In this document: one piece after another, positions 34,805 through 46,670 of the stretch
How positions within the stretch are numbered: the first letter of the stretch is position 1
How the letters are laid out: the number at the start of each line of letters is the position of its first letter
DNA from: Reticulascus tulasneorum
Lineage: Eukaryota > Ascomycota > Sordariomycetes > Glomerellales > Reticulascaceae
Direction: 5' to 3'
DNA: 64,000 nt
Assembly (NCBI GenBank): GCA_001557505.1
Contig: LSAX01000002.1
Coordinates: 1,302,001-1,366,000 of the forward strand
The notes under the pieces: model-generated
Told to the model about the DNA's origin: nothing
The model's database searches: none
Seen by the model: only the letters and a program-made list of their open reading frames with translations
Position numbers and translations under genes: made by a program

Positions 34805-35716
34805 TTATATGAGATATGTTTCTTTGACACTTCTATCTTTGCGGACCACCAATCTCTGCTGATGTCGCGGTCGGTCCTTGAAGATCCCTGTTCTTACGTG
34901 ATCCGCAAAGAGCTCATAGGCCGGATAGTACCCGTCCACAAACTTGGTTACCTGGTCCGCGGTCATGCCCGCCCCCCGCTCCTGTCGGAGTGCGGCTTCC
35001 TGCTGCTGCCGCCAATCATAGACGTACTCTGCGTCTTCGGCGTCGATGTGGATGAAGACGTTGAAGAGATCAGTCATGGTGTCGTAGCCCTTCAGCTTCT
35101 CGTTCACGAAGAGCAAGTGCTCAAGCTGGTGCTTGTGCAGCGTCCGGCTGGCAGCTTTCCACTTGCCTTCAATATCGTCCGGGCTAAGGGAGCGGAAGCC
35201 GACACACCAGCCCTCGAAGATGAGGACTTGGACCTTTGGCTGGTCCGGGGCGTTGACCTCGCCCCATTGGGACTCGGGCACGCGATCGCCCTGGCCCGAA
35301 AAGGCCGATTTGTCGTATACCGGCACCTTGGTCGGCGCACCGCTCGTGATGCTGGTGAAGAAGCGTCGTGCCAGGTCCATGTCGTGAGTCCCTGGCTCGC
35401 CCCGTTGCTGGACCAGCAGGTTGTCCGGATGGGACCGGGCGATGGCGACCTGGTCCTCATGTTTGAGGTACAGGTCGTCGATGCTGAAAACAAGGGTCTC
35501 GTATCCGGCTGCTTGGATTGTCTCAGCGAGGGATTTTACAAGGGTTGTTTTGCCGACGCCCTGGACGCCGTTGAGGCCGATGATGAAAGGCCGGCTGCCA
35601 TCTTCGGTGGCGTTTGCGGCACGGGATGAAAGGTGCTCGAGGATGAAGGGAATGCAGATGGGACTTTTGTCGTCTATGATCAGCGCCTTTTGAGGCGATT
35701 GATTGATTGTCGCCAT
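34805..35716 (-). CDS. TDA10: P-loop kinase of the D-glycerate 3-kinase / Tda10 type
   Basis: Single exon, 303 residues. Walker A is GLNGVQGVGKTT at residues 47-58, followed by the family blocks FSIDDLYLKHEDQ, RGEPGTHDMDLARRF (the R-G-x-P-G-T-H-D signature), VPVYDKSAFSGQGDR and LIFEGWCVGF. The C-terminal DGYYPAYELFAD is also conserved. Plant relatives phosphorylate D-glycerate to 3-phosphoglycerate at the end of photorespiration; yeast Tda10 has the same fold but an uncertain substrate. A small-molecule kinase is secure, glycerate is probable. It is convergent with the Ecm11-type gene and divergent from Fox2. Confidence 0.9.
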   Translation of the reverse strand: MATINQSPQKALIIDDKSPICIPFILEHLSSRAANATEDGSRPFIIGLNGVQGVGKTTLVKSLAETIQAAGYETLVFSIDDLYLKHEDQVAIARSHPDNLLVQQRGEPGTHDMDLARRFFTSITSGAPTKVPVYDKSAFSGQGDRVPESQWGEVNAPDQPKVQVLIFEGWCVGFRSLSPDDIEGKWKAASRTLHKHQLEHLLFVNEKLKGYDTMTDLFNVFIHIDAEDAEYVYDWRQQQEAALRQERGAGMTADQVTKFVDGYYPAYELFADHVRTGIFKDRPRHQQRLVVRKDRSVKETYLI

Positions 35717-36516
35717 CTTGGGGCTTTGGCTATCCGCAGATATCGAATGTCACAAATCCTCACGTTCAGAGATGCCGAGCTCGGGTGCCATGCCGAGAAT
35801 CACGTTCTAATTTTGCGGGGTTTGTGGGGTAACTTAGCTGCCGCAAAATCACTGATCGCTTTCGACCCTAATAAAGGCGCCTCCATACTGTACAGTAGCA
35901 CTGCCGTTCATTTGGATATTCTCCGATGCTTTCCTGTGCGATAGGCACCTGCTCGGCTTCATCTCAGGCATCTGAGGTAGTTCGCATATCGTGGTCCTTT
36001 GCGAAATCAAGCGACATGCTGGATATGGTCATAGGGGCAAACACTCAGCGGCGCGGCGCATGTGAATCTGACTTTTTACAGGCGGTCCATACAAATGCAC
36101 AGGGTTCATTCTTCTCCCCACATGACCTCATTGCCGCCGCCATCTCCGGGGGTGGCATTCAGCGCTGCCAGCGTCCGATTGCGACCTGGCATGTGAAAAT
36201 TGTGGCTTAGGCTGGTAGGAGCTCGTCACAGGGAAATCCGCCAGACCCCCAATTTGGGCCTAGCGCTCCACTCGGCTTATGGGCCTGGAATGGTGCCTCG
36301 GCTTACCCGTCACCCCAGGTACTCTGGTCGCGGAGCTGGGACGGGATGACCATGATGCAAGTTGCCGATGCAGTTATTTAGGCTTAGAAACACCATCTCA
36401 CCTTTTGCCCACCTTGCTGTGTTTCTTACCTGTAATCGCCCATCTACACTCCCTCCAATCCGATCCCTTTTTATTTTCATTGGGCATCGTCAACGTCTTT
36501 CTTCCTCCAGAATACA
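35717..36516. other. Divergent promoter of the kinase and FOX2 genes
   Basis: An 800-base region with no supported gene. It contains one CCTCGG element (listed separately) and a pyrimidine-rich leader just before the FOX2 start. Confidence 0.6.
36296..36301 (+). promoter_or_regulatory. Candidate fatty-acid response element (CCTCGG)
   Basis: CCTCGG lies 216 bases upstream of the FOX2 start. In Aspergillus the regulators FarA and FarB bind CCTCGG/CCGAGG at beta-oxidation genes. A six-base match can occur by chance; position before a beta-oxidation gene is the main support. Confidence 0.4.
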
Positions 36517-39500
36517 ATGTCTGGACAGTTGCGCTTCGATGGCCAGGTTGTGGTTGTCACAGGAGCCGGCGGTGGTCTGGGCAAAGCTTACGCCACCTTC
36601 TTCGGCTCCCGAGGCGCCAGCGTCGTGGTGAATGATCTCGGAGGCTCGTTCAAGGGCGAGGGTACCTCGACAAAGGTGAGAGCGCATTGCGAAAATCGGG
36701 GAGCTGGATTGCCTGCTAACCGGAGCTTCCCTCTAGGCCGCCGATGTTGTCGTCGACGAGATCAAAGCTGCCGGCGGCAAGGCCGTGGCCAACTACGACT
36801 CGGTCGAGAACGGCGACAAGATCATCGAGACGGCGATCCAGAACTTCGGCCGCATCGACGTGCTGATCAACAATGCTGGCATTCTCCGAGACATCAGCTT
36901 CAAGAACATGAAGGACCAGGACTGGGACCTCATCATGCAGGTGCATGTCAAGGGTTCATACAAGTGCGCCAGGGCTGCGTGGCCATATTTCAGAAAACAA
37001 AAGTACGGGCGTGTCATCAACACCGCTTCCGCTGCCGGCCTGTTCGGTAGCTTCGGGCAGGCAAACTACGCTGGTGAGATTTTCCACGCACGTCAAGAGA
37101 CGCAAGCTGGGCAGAAGCTGACAATTAGCTAGCTGCGAAGTTGGCCATGGTCGGATTCACAGAGACTCTGGCAAAGGAGGGTGCCAAGTACAACATCCTG
37201 TCCAACGTCATTGCACCAATCGGTAAGTGCAACGTGTGTTCCGTGTGGAGCAAATGAGAAACCCGGCTTTGCTAATCGGATGCGCAGCCGCCAGCAGAAT
37301 GACTCAAACTGTGATGCCGCCCGATGTGCTGGAGAACCTGAAGCCAGATTGGGTTGTGCCTCTCGTCGCCGTCTTGGTGCATAAGAACAACACCGAGGAG
37401 AACGGCTCGATTTTCGAGGTCGGTGGTGGTCACATCGCAAAGCTGCGATGGGAACGGTCGAGCGGTCTTCTACTCAAGGCAGACGATAGCTATACTCCGG
37501 GCGCAATCCTCAAGAAGTGGGACAAGGCCATCGATTTCTCAGAACCCCAGTACCCGTCTGGACCAAACGACTTCATGACGCTGCTAGAAGACTCGTTGAA
37601 GCTGGGCCCGAATGACAAGGGCGAGCCGCTGGACTTCAAGGGCCGTGTTGCCTTGGTCACTGGCGGAGGTGCCGGGTAAGTTGTTCCAATCACTCGGATT
37701 ACAGGTCCGCCGTCTAACGTGCTGCAGAATTGGCCGCGCCTATTGTCTGGCATTCGCCAAGGTTGGCGCCTCAGTGGTGGTCAACGATCTTGTGAACCCG
37801 GATGGCGTTGTCGAGGAAATCAAGAAGCTAGGCGGAAAGGCTGTGGGAGTAAAAGCCTCCGCCGAGGATGGAGATGCGGTCGTCAAAGCCGCCATTGATG
37901 CCTTTGGACGCATCGATATCGTCATCAACAACGCCGGCATCCTTCGGGACAAGGCATTTTCCAACATGGACGACAGCCTGTGGGACCCGGTCTTCAACGT
38001 ACATCTCCGAGGCACCTACAAGGTCACGAAGGCTGCTTGGCCCTATTTCCTTAAGCAGAAGTACGGTCGCGTAGTCAACACCACTTCCACCAGCGGTATC
38101 TACGGCAACTTCGGCCAAGCCAACTATGCCGCAGCAGTAAGTACTAAACTCATGTGGTGAACCAGAGGATTCGGCTGACAGGATATAGAAATGCGGCATT
38201 CTCGGTTTCTCCCGAGCTCTCGCTCTGGAAGGCTACAAGTACAACATTTACGTCAACACCATTGCCCCCAACGCCGGCACTGCCATGACCAAGACCATCC
38301 TGCCAGAAGAGCTAGTCCAAGCCTTCAAGCCAGACTACATCGCGCCACTCGTCGTCGCACTCTGCAGCGACAAGGTGCCAAAGAACCCCACCGGTGCGCT
38401 GTACGAAGTCGGAAGCGGCTGGTTCGGCCAGACCAGATGGCAAAGATCCGGCGGCCACGGCTTCCCCATTGACGTTGCTCTGACCCCGGAGGAGGTGCTC
38501 AAGCAGTGGGGCCAGATCACCAACTTCGATGACGGGCGGGCAGACCACCCGGAGAAGGCTCAGGAGGGTATAGAGAAGGTGTTGGCGAACATGCAAAACA
38601 GGAGCAAGAAGTCGAGCCAGGTATGATTCTTCTCCTTGACGTCGCGGCACATTTTGTAGATAATCCGTAGTGGGAAATACAATTGTTGACTAATTCGTGC
38701 TCTAGGCTGAGGCCCCCAGTGGTGATTCGCAGTACCTGAATGCCATCCAGGAAGCTTTGAAGGCCGAGCCGAAAGGGACAGAGTTCCAATATGAGGAGCG
38801 AGATATCATGCTCTACAATCTGGGTGTCGGCGCAAAGCGAACAGAGCTGAAATACGTCTTGTAAGTGCCAACCTCGCGTGCCCGCGTCCAGGATACGCTA
38901 GCTAACACGCATCCAGCGAGGGGTCCGAAGATTTCCAGGCAATCCCAACCTTTGGCGTCATCCCACCCTTCGGCGCAGAATCGCCCTTCAACATAGACGA
39001 CCTCGTGCCCAACTTCTCGCCCATGATGCTCCTGCACGGCGAGCAGTACCTCGAGATCAAAAAGTACCCCATCCCCACGGCGGCGCGCCTCGTGTCGTAC
39101 AGCAAGCTGCTCGAGGTGGTCGACAGGGGCAACGCCGCGGTGCTCAAGAACGGCGTCACCACCGTCAACGCCGAGACCAACGAGCCCATCTTCTACAACG
39201 AGTCGACCATCTTCCTGAGGGGCTGCGGCGGCTTCGGCGGCCAGAAGAAGCCGGCGGATCGCGGCGCGAGCACCGCCGCGAACAAGCCCCCGGCGAGGAT
39301 GCCGGATGTGGTCGTGGAGGAGAAGACGACCGAGGAGCAGGCGGCGCTGTACCGGCTGAGCGGTGACTACAAGTAAGTTCCTCCCATCACCCGCCGCATT
39401 CACAACTAACAACCCCAGCCCTCTCCACGTCGACCCCGCCTTCGCCAAGATGGGCGGTTTCAAAGCCCCCATCCTCCACGGCCTCTGCTTCTTCGGCATC

Positions 39501-39707
39501 GCCGGCAAGGCCGTTTACGAGCGCTTCGGCCCGATCAAGAACATCAAGGTGCGCTTCGCCGGCGTCGTCCTCCCGGGCCAGACGCTGGTCACGGAGATGT
39601 GGAAGGAGGGCAACAAGGTCATCTTCCAGACCAAGGTCAAGGAGACGGGCAAGCTGGCCATCGGCGGCGCGGCGGCCGAGCTGGCGAGCGATAAAAGCAA
39701 GATCTAG
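36517..39707 (+). CDS. FOX2: Peroxisomal multifunctional beta-oxidation enzyme (Fox2/MFE-2)
   Basis: Join 36517..36675, 36737..37073, 37133..37222, 37288..37675, 37728..38136, 38189..38620, 38706..38860, 38917..39372, 39419..39707 gives 904 residues, the usual fungal length. Two SDR dehydrogenase domains are followed by a hydratase-2 (MaoC) domain. Each SDR domain has its nucleotide motif (TGAGGGLG at 15-22; TGGGAGIG in the second), NNAG, and an intact YAAAK active site. The hydratase domain shows GDYNPLHVD with catalytic Asp and His, then FKAPILHGL. The protein ends in SKI, a peroxisomal PTS1 variant. It hydrates 2-enoyl-CoA and oxidises the D-3-hydroxyacyl-CoA in fatty-acid beta-oxidation. 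An intron interrupts the YAAAK motif in both SDR copies, in different phases. Confidence 0.97.
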
Positions 39708-39999
39708 GCCACCGAGGGATGGATGGATAGATAGGAGGGCTGGCTACCGGTCTCATGCATAAAGTAGTGTATACTAGATTTTGGGCTGGGTCGGCTGTGC
39801 AATCTTGCTTGAAATGAATGAATTAAAGTTCGGTATTACAGGATGTAAAATGATGGTCCGGGTGCTGTTTTCCCCCCTTCTCCCAATCTGTATGGGTATA
39901 TCCCTCTCCCCCAGACGCCGCCCCATGCTAAACAATGCTTTGAACCCGGTCCTGACCCTGCACATGTTCCCGGCCCTGAAAGGCACACGCGTGGCAAAA

Positions 40000-41982
40000 C
40001 TAGACGAAGATATTCTCAACCACCAGATCGCCAATCTCGGCGATCGTCGGCAGCCTGCCCCGTCTCAGCACCCGCTCTACCGTCAGGTCCCCCTTTCTCG
40101 CGATGCCCGTCTCCAGAAACGCCTTCTCCGCGCCGCTCAGTTCCCTCTTCTCCGTCTCCAGCCACTTCCTCTCGGCCTCTTCCTTCGCCTCCATCAGCAC
40201 AACCTCGGTGTCCTCGCTCTCCCAGAGGTTGCACCGCGTGCACTCCCCACACGGCCGCGGGTCGCCGTCGGGGCGGAAATGGTCGCAGAAATGGCGGTAC
40301 CCTTCGCCCTCGCCGTTCGTGCCGCCGATGTCCTTGCGGCATACGTAACACATCTTGTAGCCGCAGGGGCAGGTGAGCTTGTTGCAGCCCGAGTTCTTGA
40401 CGAACGAGGTGTTGCATCGCGGGCACACGCGCTTGATGGCCAGGCTCATGGCCTGCTCGACCTGGGTGCGCAGCGCGACGAGCGAGGACTCGTTGCAGAC
40501 GTGGATATCGGTCCAGGACTTGCAACATGAGAGGCAGGATATACGGGAGCAGGCGGGGCTCTGGCAGATGAACTTTAGGCCGCGGTGACGGCGGCGGTGG
40601 CGGTTCAGGGCGAAGGTCCACTCGGTGATTAGGCGGTCGCCCAAAGTTTGCTTGGAGCTGAGAAGCAGGCAGATGAAGGACGAGAGCAGGATGACGGGGA
40701 AGAGGAACGGCAGGGTGCCGATACATAGGATGAGGAAGAAAAGGGCATAAAGGCTGTCTGCTTTGATGCGGAGCTGTGACTCGTGTGTGGGGAGGTAGAT
40801 GTCGTCAATTTCGGCGTAATCGCAGAACGGACAGCGGATCAGCGGCAGGCTCGAGGACAGAAGACTATGCTCTGCAAGCCGTGCGTCCAGTTTGTGCAGA
40901 ATCTCGGCTCCCTTCTTTTCTTCCAGCATCGCCCGATGGAGCTGGTCGGACGGGATGTGCCCGCTGCACACTTCCCCGTCCACGGCGAGGCATCGCAGCG
41001 TTCCCGCCTCCTTGTCGATACTGCTGTGCCAGCCTTGTCCAAACACCGCTTCCGTCAGACATATCCGTACACACCTAAAGCAAGTTATGTGTCCCTCGGT
41101 GTTGCAGGTGGTAATTTCCTCGAAGGCCGACTCGGTGAAGCAGCAGGCGCATTCGTGCATGGCATCCATCTCCTCCGCTTCCTCGTTGTTTAGTATAACC
41201 GCCAGCCCACGGTCCTTTTCTTCCTGCGACACCTTCGCGCGCTCGTTCACCGGCCGGACAAGTTCGTTGTACAGTTCCTGGTCGAGCTCCGGGTTTCCCG
41301 TTGCCTTGATGGTGGGCACGATGGACCCTTGCCCTGTGGACTTCCATACGACTAGCGGGTGGTTCTCAGCTTCGCCGGAGGCGACTGGTTTCCTGCGGAG
41401 GAATAGGGAGGATATAGTGAAGCGCCAGGATTTGGATGAGAGGCCAACAAGCGTCCTCCGAGCGTCTAGATATGAGTAGTTGGATTCGGCAAGGACGGCG
41501 TTGATGGTGGAGCGTGATAGGCCTTTAAATTCGTGCCACGCCAGGCTCTTGACTGCCTTCTTGTATTCGGGACTTCTGAACACCTCCGTCCTCGGTATCG
41601 ACAATGTATCTCGCCGAGTTGTGTTGTCCTTGCCAGCAGCCTTGGCCTCGGCAATCCTCCAGCGACCTTTGACCCAGGTGACGCGATTCTTCAAGAGCGC
41701 GTCAGCAACTACAGCCAGCCTCGATTCGCCATCGAAGTTGGTCAGCATCTCCCGGAAAACCTCGATCTGGACATCTGGGAAAATTGCCGCCAGAGCCTCG
41801 AGGCTGTTGTTCAGTTCGCGAAGGTCCGGGCATTCTGGGGGCATGCTTCGAAGTTGCGTCTCTTCGGAGATGTATTCAGGGTTCGCATCAGCCACGGCCA
41901 GCGACTTGGCACTAGATGACGATTTCGTTCTTGGGGGCGCTCCTCTTTCGCTCGACGAGCCGAGAAGTCCTGGAAAAGGCAT
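40000..41982 (-). CDS. RBR (RING-IBR-RING) E3 ubiquitin ligase with CUE-like domain and hydrophobic insert
   Basis: Single exon, 660 residues. About 55-98 (NNSLEALAAIFPDVQIEVFREM) is a CUE-like ubiquitin-binding domain. RING1 begins at about 278 (CACCFTES) and includes TCFRCVRICL and CPFCDYA. The IBR is about 470-497 (FICQSPACSRISCLSCCKSW). RING2 is 520-548 (CPRCNTSFVKNSGCNKLTC) with the expected catalytic Cys533 in NSGCNKL. Between RING1 and IBR lies a strongly hydrophobic stretch (about 411-442), long enough for one membrane pass or a hairpin. By family, ubiquitin is passed through a thioester on RING2. The nearest animal type is RNF216/TRIAD3. The substrate is unknown. It is convergent with FOX2, with 292 bases between. 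Confidence 0.9.
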   Translation of the reverse strand: MPFPGLLGSSSERGAPPRTKSSSSAKSLAVADANPEYISEETQLRSMPPECPDLRELNNSLEALAAIFPDVQIEVFREMLTNFDGESRLAVVADALLKNRVTWVKGRWRIAEAKAAGKDNTTRRDTLSIPRTEVFRSPEYKKAVKSLAWHEFKGLSRSTINAVLAESNYSYLDARRTLVGLSSKSWRFTISSLFLRRKPVASGEAENHPLVVWKSTGQGSIVPTIKATGNPELDQELYNELVRPVNERAKVSQEEKDRGLAVILNNEEAEEMDAMHECACCFTESAFEEITTCNTEGHITCFRCVRICLTEAVFGQGWHSSIDKEAGTLRCLAVDGEVCSGHIPSDQLHRAMLEEKKGAEILHKLDARLAEHSLLSSSLPLIRCPFCDYAEIDDIYLPTHESQLRIKADSLYALFFLILCIGTLPFLFPVILLSSFICLLLSSKQTLGDRLITEWTFALNRHRRRHRGLKFICQSPACSRISCLSCCKSWTDIHVCNESSLVALRTQVEQAMSLAIKRVCPRCNTSFVKNSGCNKLTCPCGYKMCYVCRKDIGGTNGEGEGYRHFCDHFRPDGDPRPCGECTRCNLWESEDTEVVLMEAKEEAERKWLETEKRELSGAEKAFLETGIARKGDLTVERVLRRGRLPTIAEIGDLVVENIFV

Positions 41983-44079
41983 CTTGGCTGCTCATAGTTT
42001 GTCGTAGGATCATGATAGTCCCCCCCGGTGATGCTGGGCAACGGAAGGTCGTCGAGGTAGCAAATTGGAGGAGGCCACACGCCGAAGATGATGGACGTGA
42101 CATGGACCCTGCGTGACAGTGCGTCTCGGCGGGCGGTGGTGGAGGCGACCGTGCTAACTAATTGGTGGAGATGAGGCGCTAACTCAACGTTACCGAGACC
42201 CGACTTTCCGGAGCTGAGCCATCCATTAAGGTGGTCCAAACTTTACCCCCCAAACGAATCGTAAGAACAGTGCCGCTGGATATTCAACCAGCTACCTATT
42301 CACAAAAGCTTGTAGTGAATAATTATCTTGTAGAATATTGATGTATTTGCGTGAATAATCACCTTCCTTTCCAACTAAAAATCGCGTACAACTATCTAGA
42401 TACCAAACAGACTGCCATATTCTTGTGTCACATGTTAACTTAAGGAGCACTGTTTTCACGATCCACCCCCCTTCCCTGTCAGGCTGATAAGTGTGCATCT
42501 ATCGACGTGCACAACACCACTGCCAGGGTTTGAAGCATTGCAGTTATTACGTTAGCTGCGGCAGTCTATGATTCGAAAGCATAAGCATATCATTACTAAA
42601 GTTGGATAATTTTAGAAAGATATCCAAGAGTGTGCTTACTCCGCCACACATTCCAAACAACGCCTTGCAAGACGTTCATTGATTCCGTTTTCCAAGGTGC
42701 ACCACTTCCAGTAAGTTACCCTTGTTTTCATAATTACCTAGGTGATGAAGTAAGTAGCCTGTATAAACTTTGGCGGGTCAGAGGCAAATGACCTTATGCA
42801 GTTTTGGTTAGCGGTGGGAAATCATGCAAAGGGAATCCCACAACCGCGCATCCTGGATGCCGGCCAGGACATATAACCCGATGGCAATGCTACCCAATAG
42901 ACACAGGAGTGCACCTAGCAGAGAACATACGAAGCACTGCAGTTCTCTAGATTTGTCACAGGCTTTGAAGCAGCCCATCTATCAAATGATGTTTTCACGG
43001 ATTTTGAGTAACTCCAGTTGCCCTGTGTGAAGTCTGATTGTACCATCTTCTTGACTTGATCAATGAAGCAGCCAGTCCACAAACGATCTTCTACAGAGCT
43101 TGGAACTAGAGTTGCTTGTAAGAAATCAGCCTGTTTAAAGTATCAGTTCCGGTTCCTGGTGGCCAGAAGCTTGTTGGTCATGTGGAAGAGCAGCATGGAT
43201 CGAAGCTGCAACTTACCGTACGGATATTGTGACCGTTGAATCCTTTCTTAGCATGTTTGTGCGGAATATTGCATCTGTTGCCTTCAAGTTTTCAAGTTTG
43301 ATTTTGATCTTTAAGTTCCGCTCTGGAGGTCGGGAACTACCTATCTCGGTGTTGACCCCGATAGTGTCGACCTAGACTAGAGCCATAGGCCCCGACTGTT
43401 GACAAAGTCTGTCAGTGATGAGGGATCTCATCTTTGGAGGGCCATGGGCGAGTCATGTTTTGTCGAGGATCAACGTGTTCATAACAACAGCAGCCTGTTA
43501 TGAAGCGACGAAGTAGATGATAACATCTCACTGAGGATTAGAATGTACTTTTGTGTTTCATCCGACCCAGGTTCAGAACTTAGGTATGATGGAGATAGTT
43601 CACTACTGCTATCCTCAACTTCATTCTGGTACTTACCAGAACATCATTACGAGCTATGGGTTAGAATCATAGATATGGACCTTACCGGCAAGGAGGCACA
43701 ATTATCACGAATATCACTGGTCGTGATTGCGACAACGAACAAAGTACCATTCCAAAAACATTATCAAGTCCACCCACCCCAAAACAAAAACACATGCATC
43801 CTCATCGTCTTCGTCTTCCTTCCTCGCAAGAGTTAGCTGACTGACTAAATGCCAAAGAGGCGTATGAGAGCGACGTACAACTTCCTTTCTATACCCTATA
43901 TGCACTCGTTAGTCATTGATTATCTGGTACCCGACGTTCCAGCCTACGTGACAAGATGATTGTTTAGAAACACTTACACTATCGCGGGGGTTGGGGGCCA
44001 CCCAACCCTCCGAGTCTCAGCAGAGTACGCAAGCTCCTGTTGGACATGGTGGCCCATGTCACAACAGTGCTATCCGGAT

Positions 44080-44320
44080 ATGTGACGGTGGCGGCGGGGG
44101 GGCGGGGGGCAGCGGCGGCGGCGGTGGCGGCAGGCGGGGCGGCGGCGAGGGTAGCATGACCACGGCCACGGCGAGCTCGGCGGCCTCGGCGGCGGCGGCG
44201 AGGGGCGGCGGCGGCGGCGGCGGAGGGAGCAGCGGCGGAGGGAGCAGCAGCGGCGGTGGTGGTGGTGGTGACGGTGATAGTGGTGGCGGTGGCGGCGGCG
44301 GCGGCGGGTGCGGCTACCGG
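44080..44320. repeat. GGC/GGT-rich trinucleotide tract
   Basis: About 240 bases dominated by interrupted GGC, GGT and AGC triplets. It produces spurious ORFs of poly-Gly/Ser on the plus strand and poly-Ala/Thr/Arg on the minus strand. No start context, flanking domain or intron supports translation. Confidence 0.85.
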
Positions 44321-46646
44321 CTCGGTGGCCGGGACTTCTCTCTCATTACTGAGAGTCATGACTGCTTTCAAAAGAAGTCAGAACATGGGGATGAAGGTAT
44401 GGATGCCTGCCACAAAGGACCGACATACCGATTGGTAATGTGACTACTATCTCCTGTTAGTCACAGACAGAAAGAGCATACACTAAGAAACAGAGGAAGA
44501 CTAACAAATACCCGAAGGTAAAAAGTAGTTCTAGAAGCAATCGTTAGCCATCAGAGATCAATAAGTGTACTTTTCAAGGATGCATCATGACAGTACGAGC
44601 CCGTGCTATTAGGATGGCTCGACCCGGGTGATATGAAGGGAATGGAAAACTCGGATACAATGAAATCTTGGGGGAGCTGTAGAATGAAAGACCAGAGAGA
44701 ACGTACGCTTCTGGTTGTGAAGAAATCCTGTCACACGCACACGTTAGCAAACAGCTCCAAATTGTCAAGAAAGTTCCCCGAAGGCAGGATGGATGATCCA
44801 GGACCACTTCAGAGAAGAGGGAGCTTCATTCAACTGATATTTCTCAATTCAATGCTGGATTCAACTTACAAAAAAACGAAACGAGAAGGCTTGTAGAAAG
44901 AAGAAAATTTTCATGCTTGCTTCTATGAAGTGGGAAGTATACAGCAAGCCTCCCCACCCGGCGTGCCTGCCCGTTGTACATAACACCACCCAGAGATCCA
45001 TGATCTTGCTCAGGCAACTCCCTGCGCTCTGTCTCTCAGTGCCGTTCTAATATCAAGCACTAGTTACATAATATCGGCAATGGTCATGGGATTCTAGTGT
45101 CTACACATGTGGGCACGGAGACGTCAGGAGGCGACCATGAGTGACCCTTGGTTACTTTGCGTTGATATCGCTCGTTGAATTGGTCGAACGCCATAAGACA
45201 GGGAAGCTAGATTTACCAGCTCAACCTTACGGTCTTATGATCTCATCCATCCGCAAAGGGGGTTGTGGTGAAAGCTCGACCACATTAACGGAGCCTCAAA
45301 TGCCCCATTTGGCAACACTTGTACAGTATGTGGCACACTCCGAAGACATAGAAGCTTGGAGGCGATGTGAACCGAAGCATGTAGCAGATATCTTTTACAC
45401 ACAGGACGTTTCAGCGTCATTGAAACGAACAGTCCCTGCTTCTGCAAACAAAAAACACCTTGACTTGGTCAACGTGTAGTAGTAGGCATTTTCTGTGAGA
45501 CGTCTCCAAACATAATCTAAACACAAGTTATTCGCCAGGGTCATTCATCAGAGGGAGGAAAGCAACGTAAAGCAACCTGTCCCTTACATGCCATGTAACG
45601 GAGAGTCCTCGGTGGGGGGGCTTTGCCATGTCGCGACACAACTGTCGGGGAACCATTTGCTAGGATGGGTTCCAACGGACGACGTTATCGACAACGTAAG
45701 AATTTGTCCTTTTATGAAAGCTCTTGTCAAAGGTGAGGACGCGAAGGTATGTCACTCGAGACTGCTCAGGTGTCAGCCTCCACCAGCGGTACGCATGCTT
45801 GGCTCAGGTTCTGAGAGACCTTGGGAATCTTATCTGATGATGAAAGAGCAGGAGCATGCCTCTCTCCGCATGGGCGCATGGCATGGCAGCGTAAGTAGTT
45901 AACTAAATCCAACTGCCGCAGTGTTGATGTGTCGCTTCCCCCCCACCTTACACTCCGATGTAGATCTTGTAGCAAGACTATCAGGAAACGAGCGATTCAT
46001 AATTGAAGAGAACTGACAGCTATTTGCCTTGTACTTATGAGGTAAGAACCAATATACTGGAGGTTGCTGAGATGTGTAATCAACGAGTCCCGCGGAGACG
46101 TTGTGTGCCAGTCGATCTCATACACAACTCCTCTGCAAGCTACATTTGGGGAAACCAGAATAACTCGCGAATTTTTCTCTCCCTGGGCTGAAGAGTTGCT
46201 GTCTGTGTCTAGCTTTCCACACGACTCAATCTGTCCCAAGGTTTACGGCCAGGACAAAGCCCCTTTCTTGAACTCAGTTGGTCCTTGGACAAGATTCTGC
46301 AACTTCCCTGATAGTTGAAGTATATGAAGACTCATTAAAACCTTGAGACTTTGTTTGCATGATCTACCAAGCGAAGCTGTTTGACTCCTCGTTTGTTGTG
46401 AGCTTGTCTGGAGTGACCTGGTGGATGTTCCTCGACCATGGATTCCGCTCTTCCAGGCCTTGTAGAGCCTGATTTTGATGTGCTTTTGCTGCCTCCCTTC
46501 AGTCCGTTTGTTGTGATCTGAAACTATATATACCGCTGAGACAGCTTTGCACAGTTTGGTTGACTGTCATCAACTCTGGATCTATACTTGACCAACCTGC
46601 CTTTGCTCTGTTCAGGCGTCGTTAAGACTGAAGGGTTGTGGTAAAC

Positions 46647-46670
46647 TAGTGCCGGCCCAAGCCGGCACTA
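46647..46670. repeat. Perfect 10-base inverted repeat (hairpin)
   Basis: Arms TAGTGCCGGC and GCCGGCACTA flank a CCAA loop. It lies 88 bases upstream of the tRNA. On the minus strand the hairpin is followed by a CTAGT-like end, reminiscent of Helitron 3' termini, but no other Helitron mark is visible. Confidence 0.7.

Noticed and set aside
38813..39508. 231-codon ORF antisense to Fox2
   Set aside because: Mirror of a GC-rich real exon; low-complexity Arg/Leu/Val composition typical of antisense frames.
40016..40726. 236-codon Arg/Pro-rich ORF overlapping the RBR ligase
   Set aside because: Shifted-frame shadow of the RING2 region.
43991..44443. 150-codon poly-Gly ORF and its poly-Ala antisense partner
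   Set aside because: Produced by the triplet repeat alone, with no supporting domain or gene structure.
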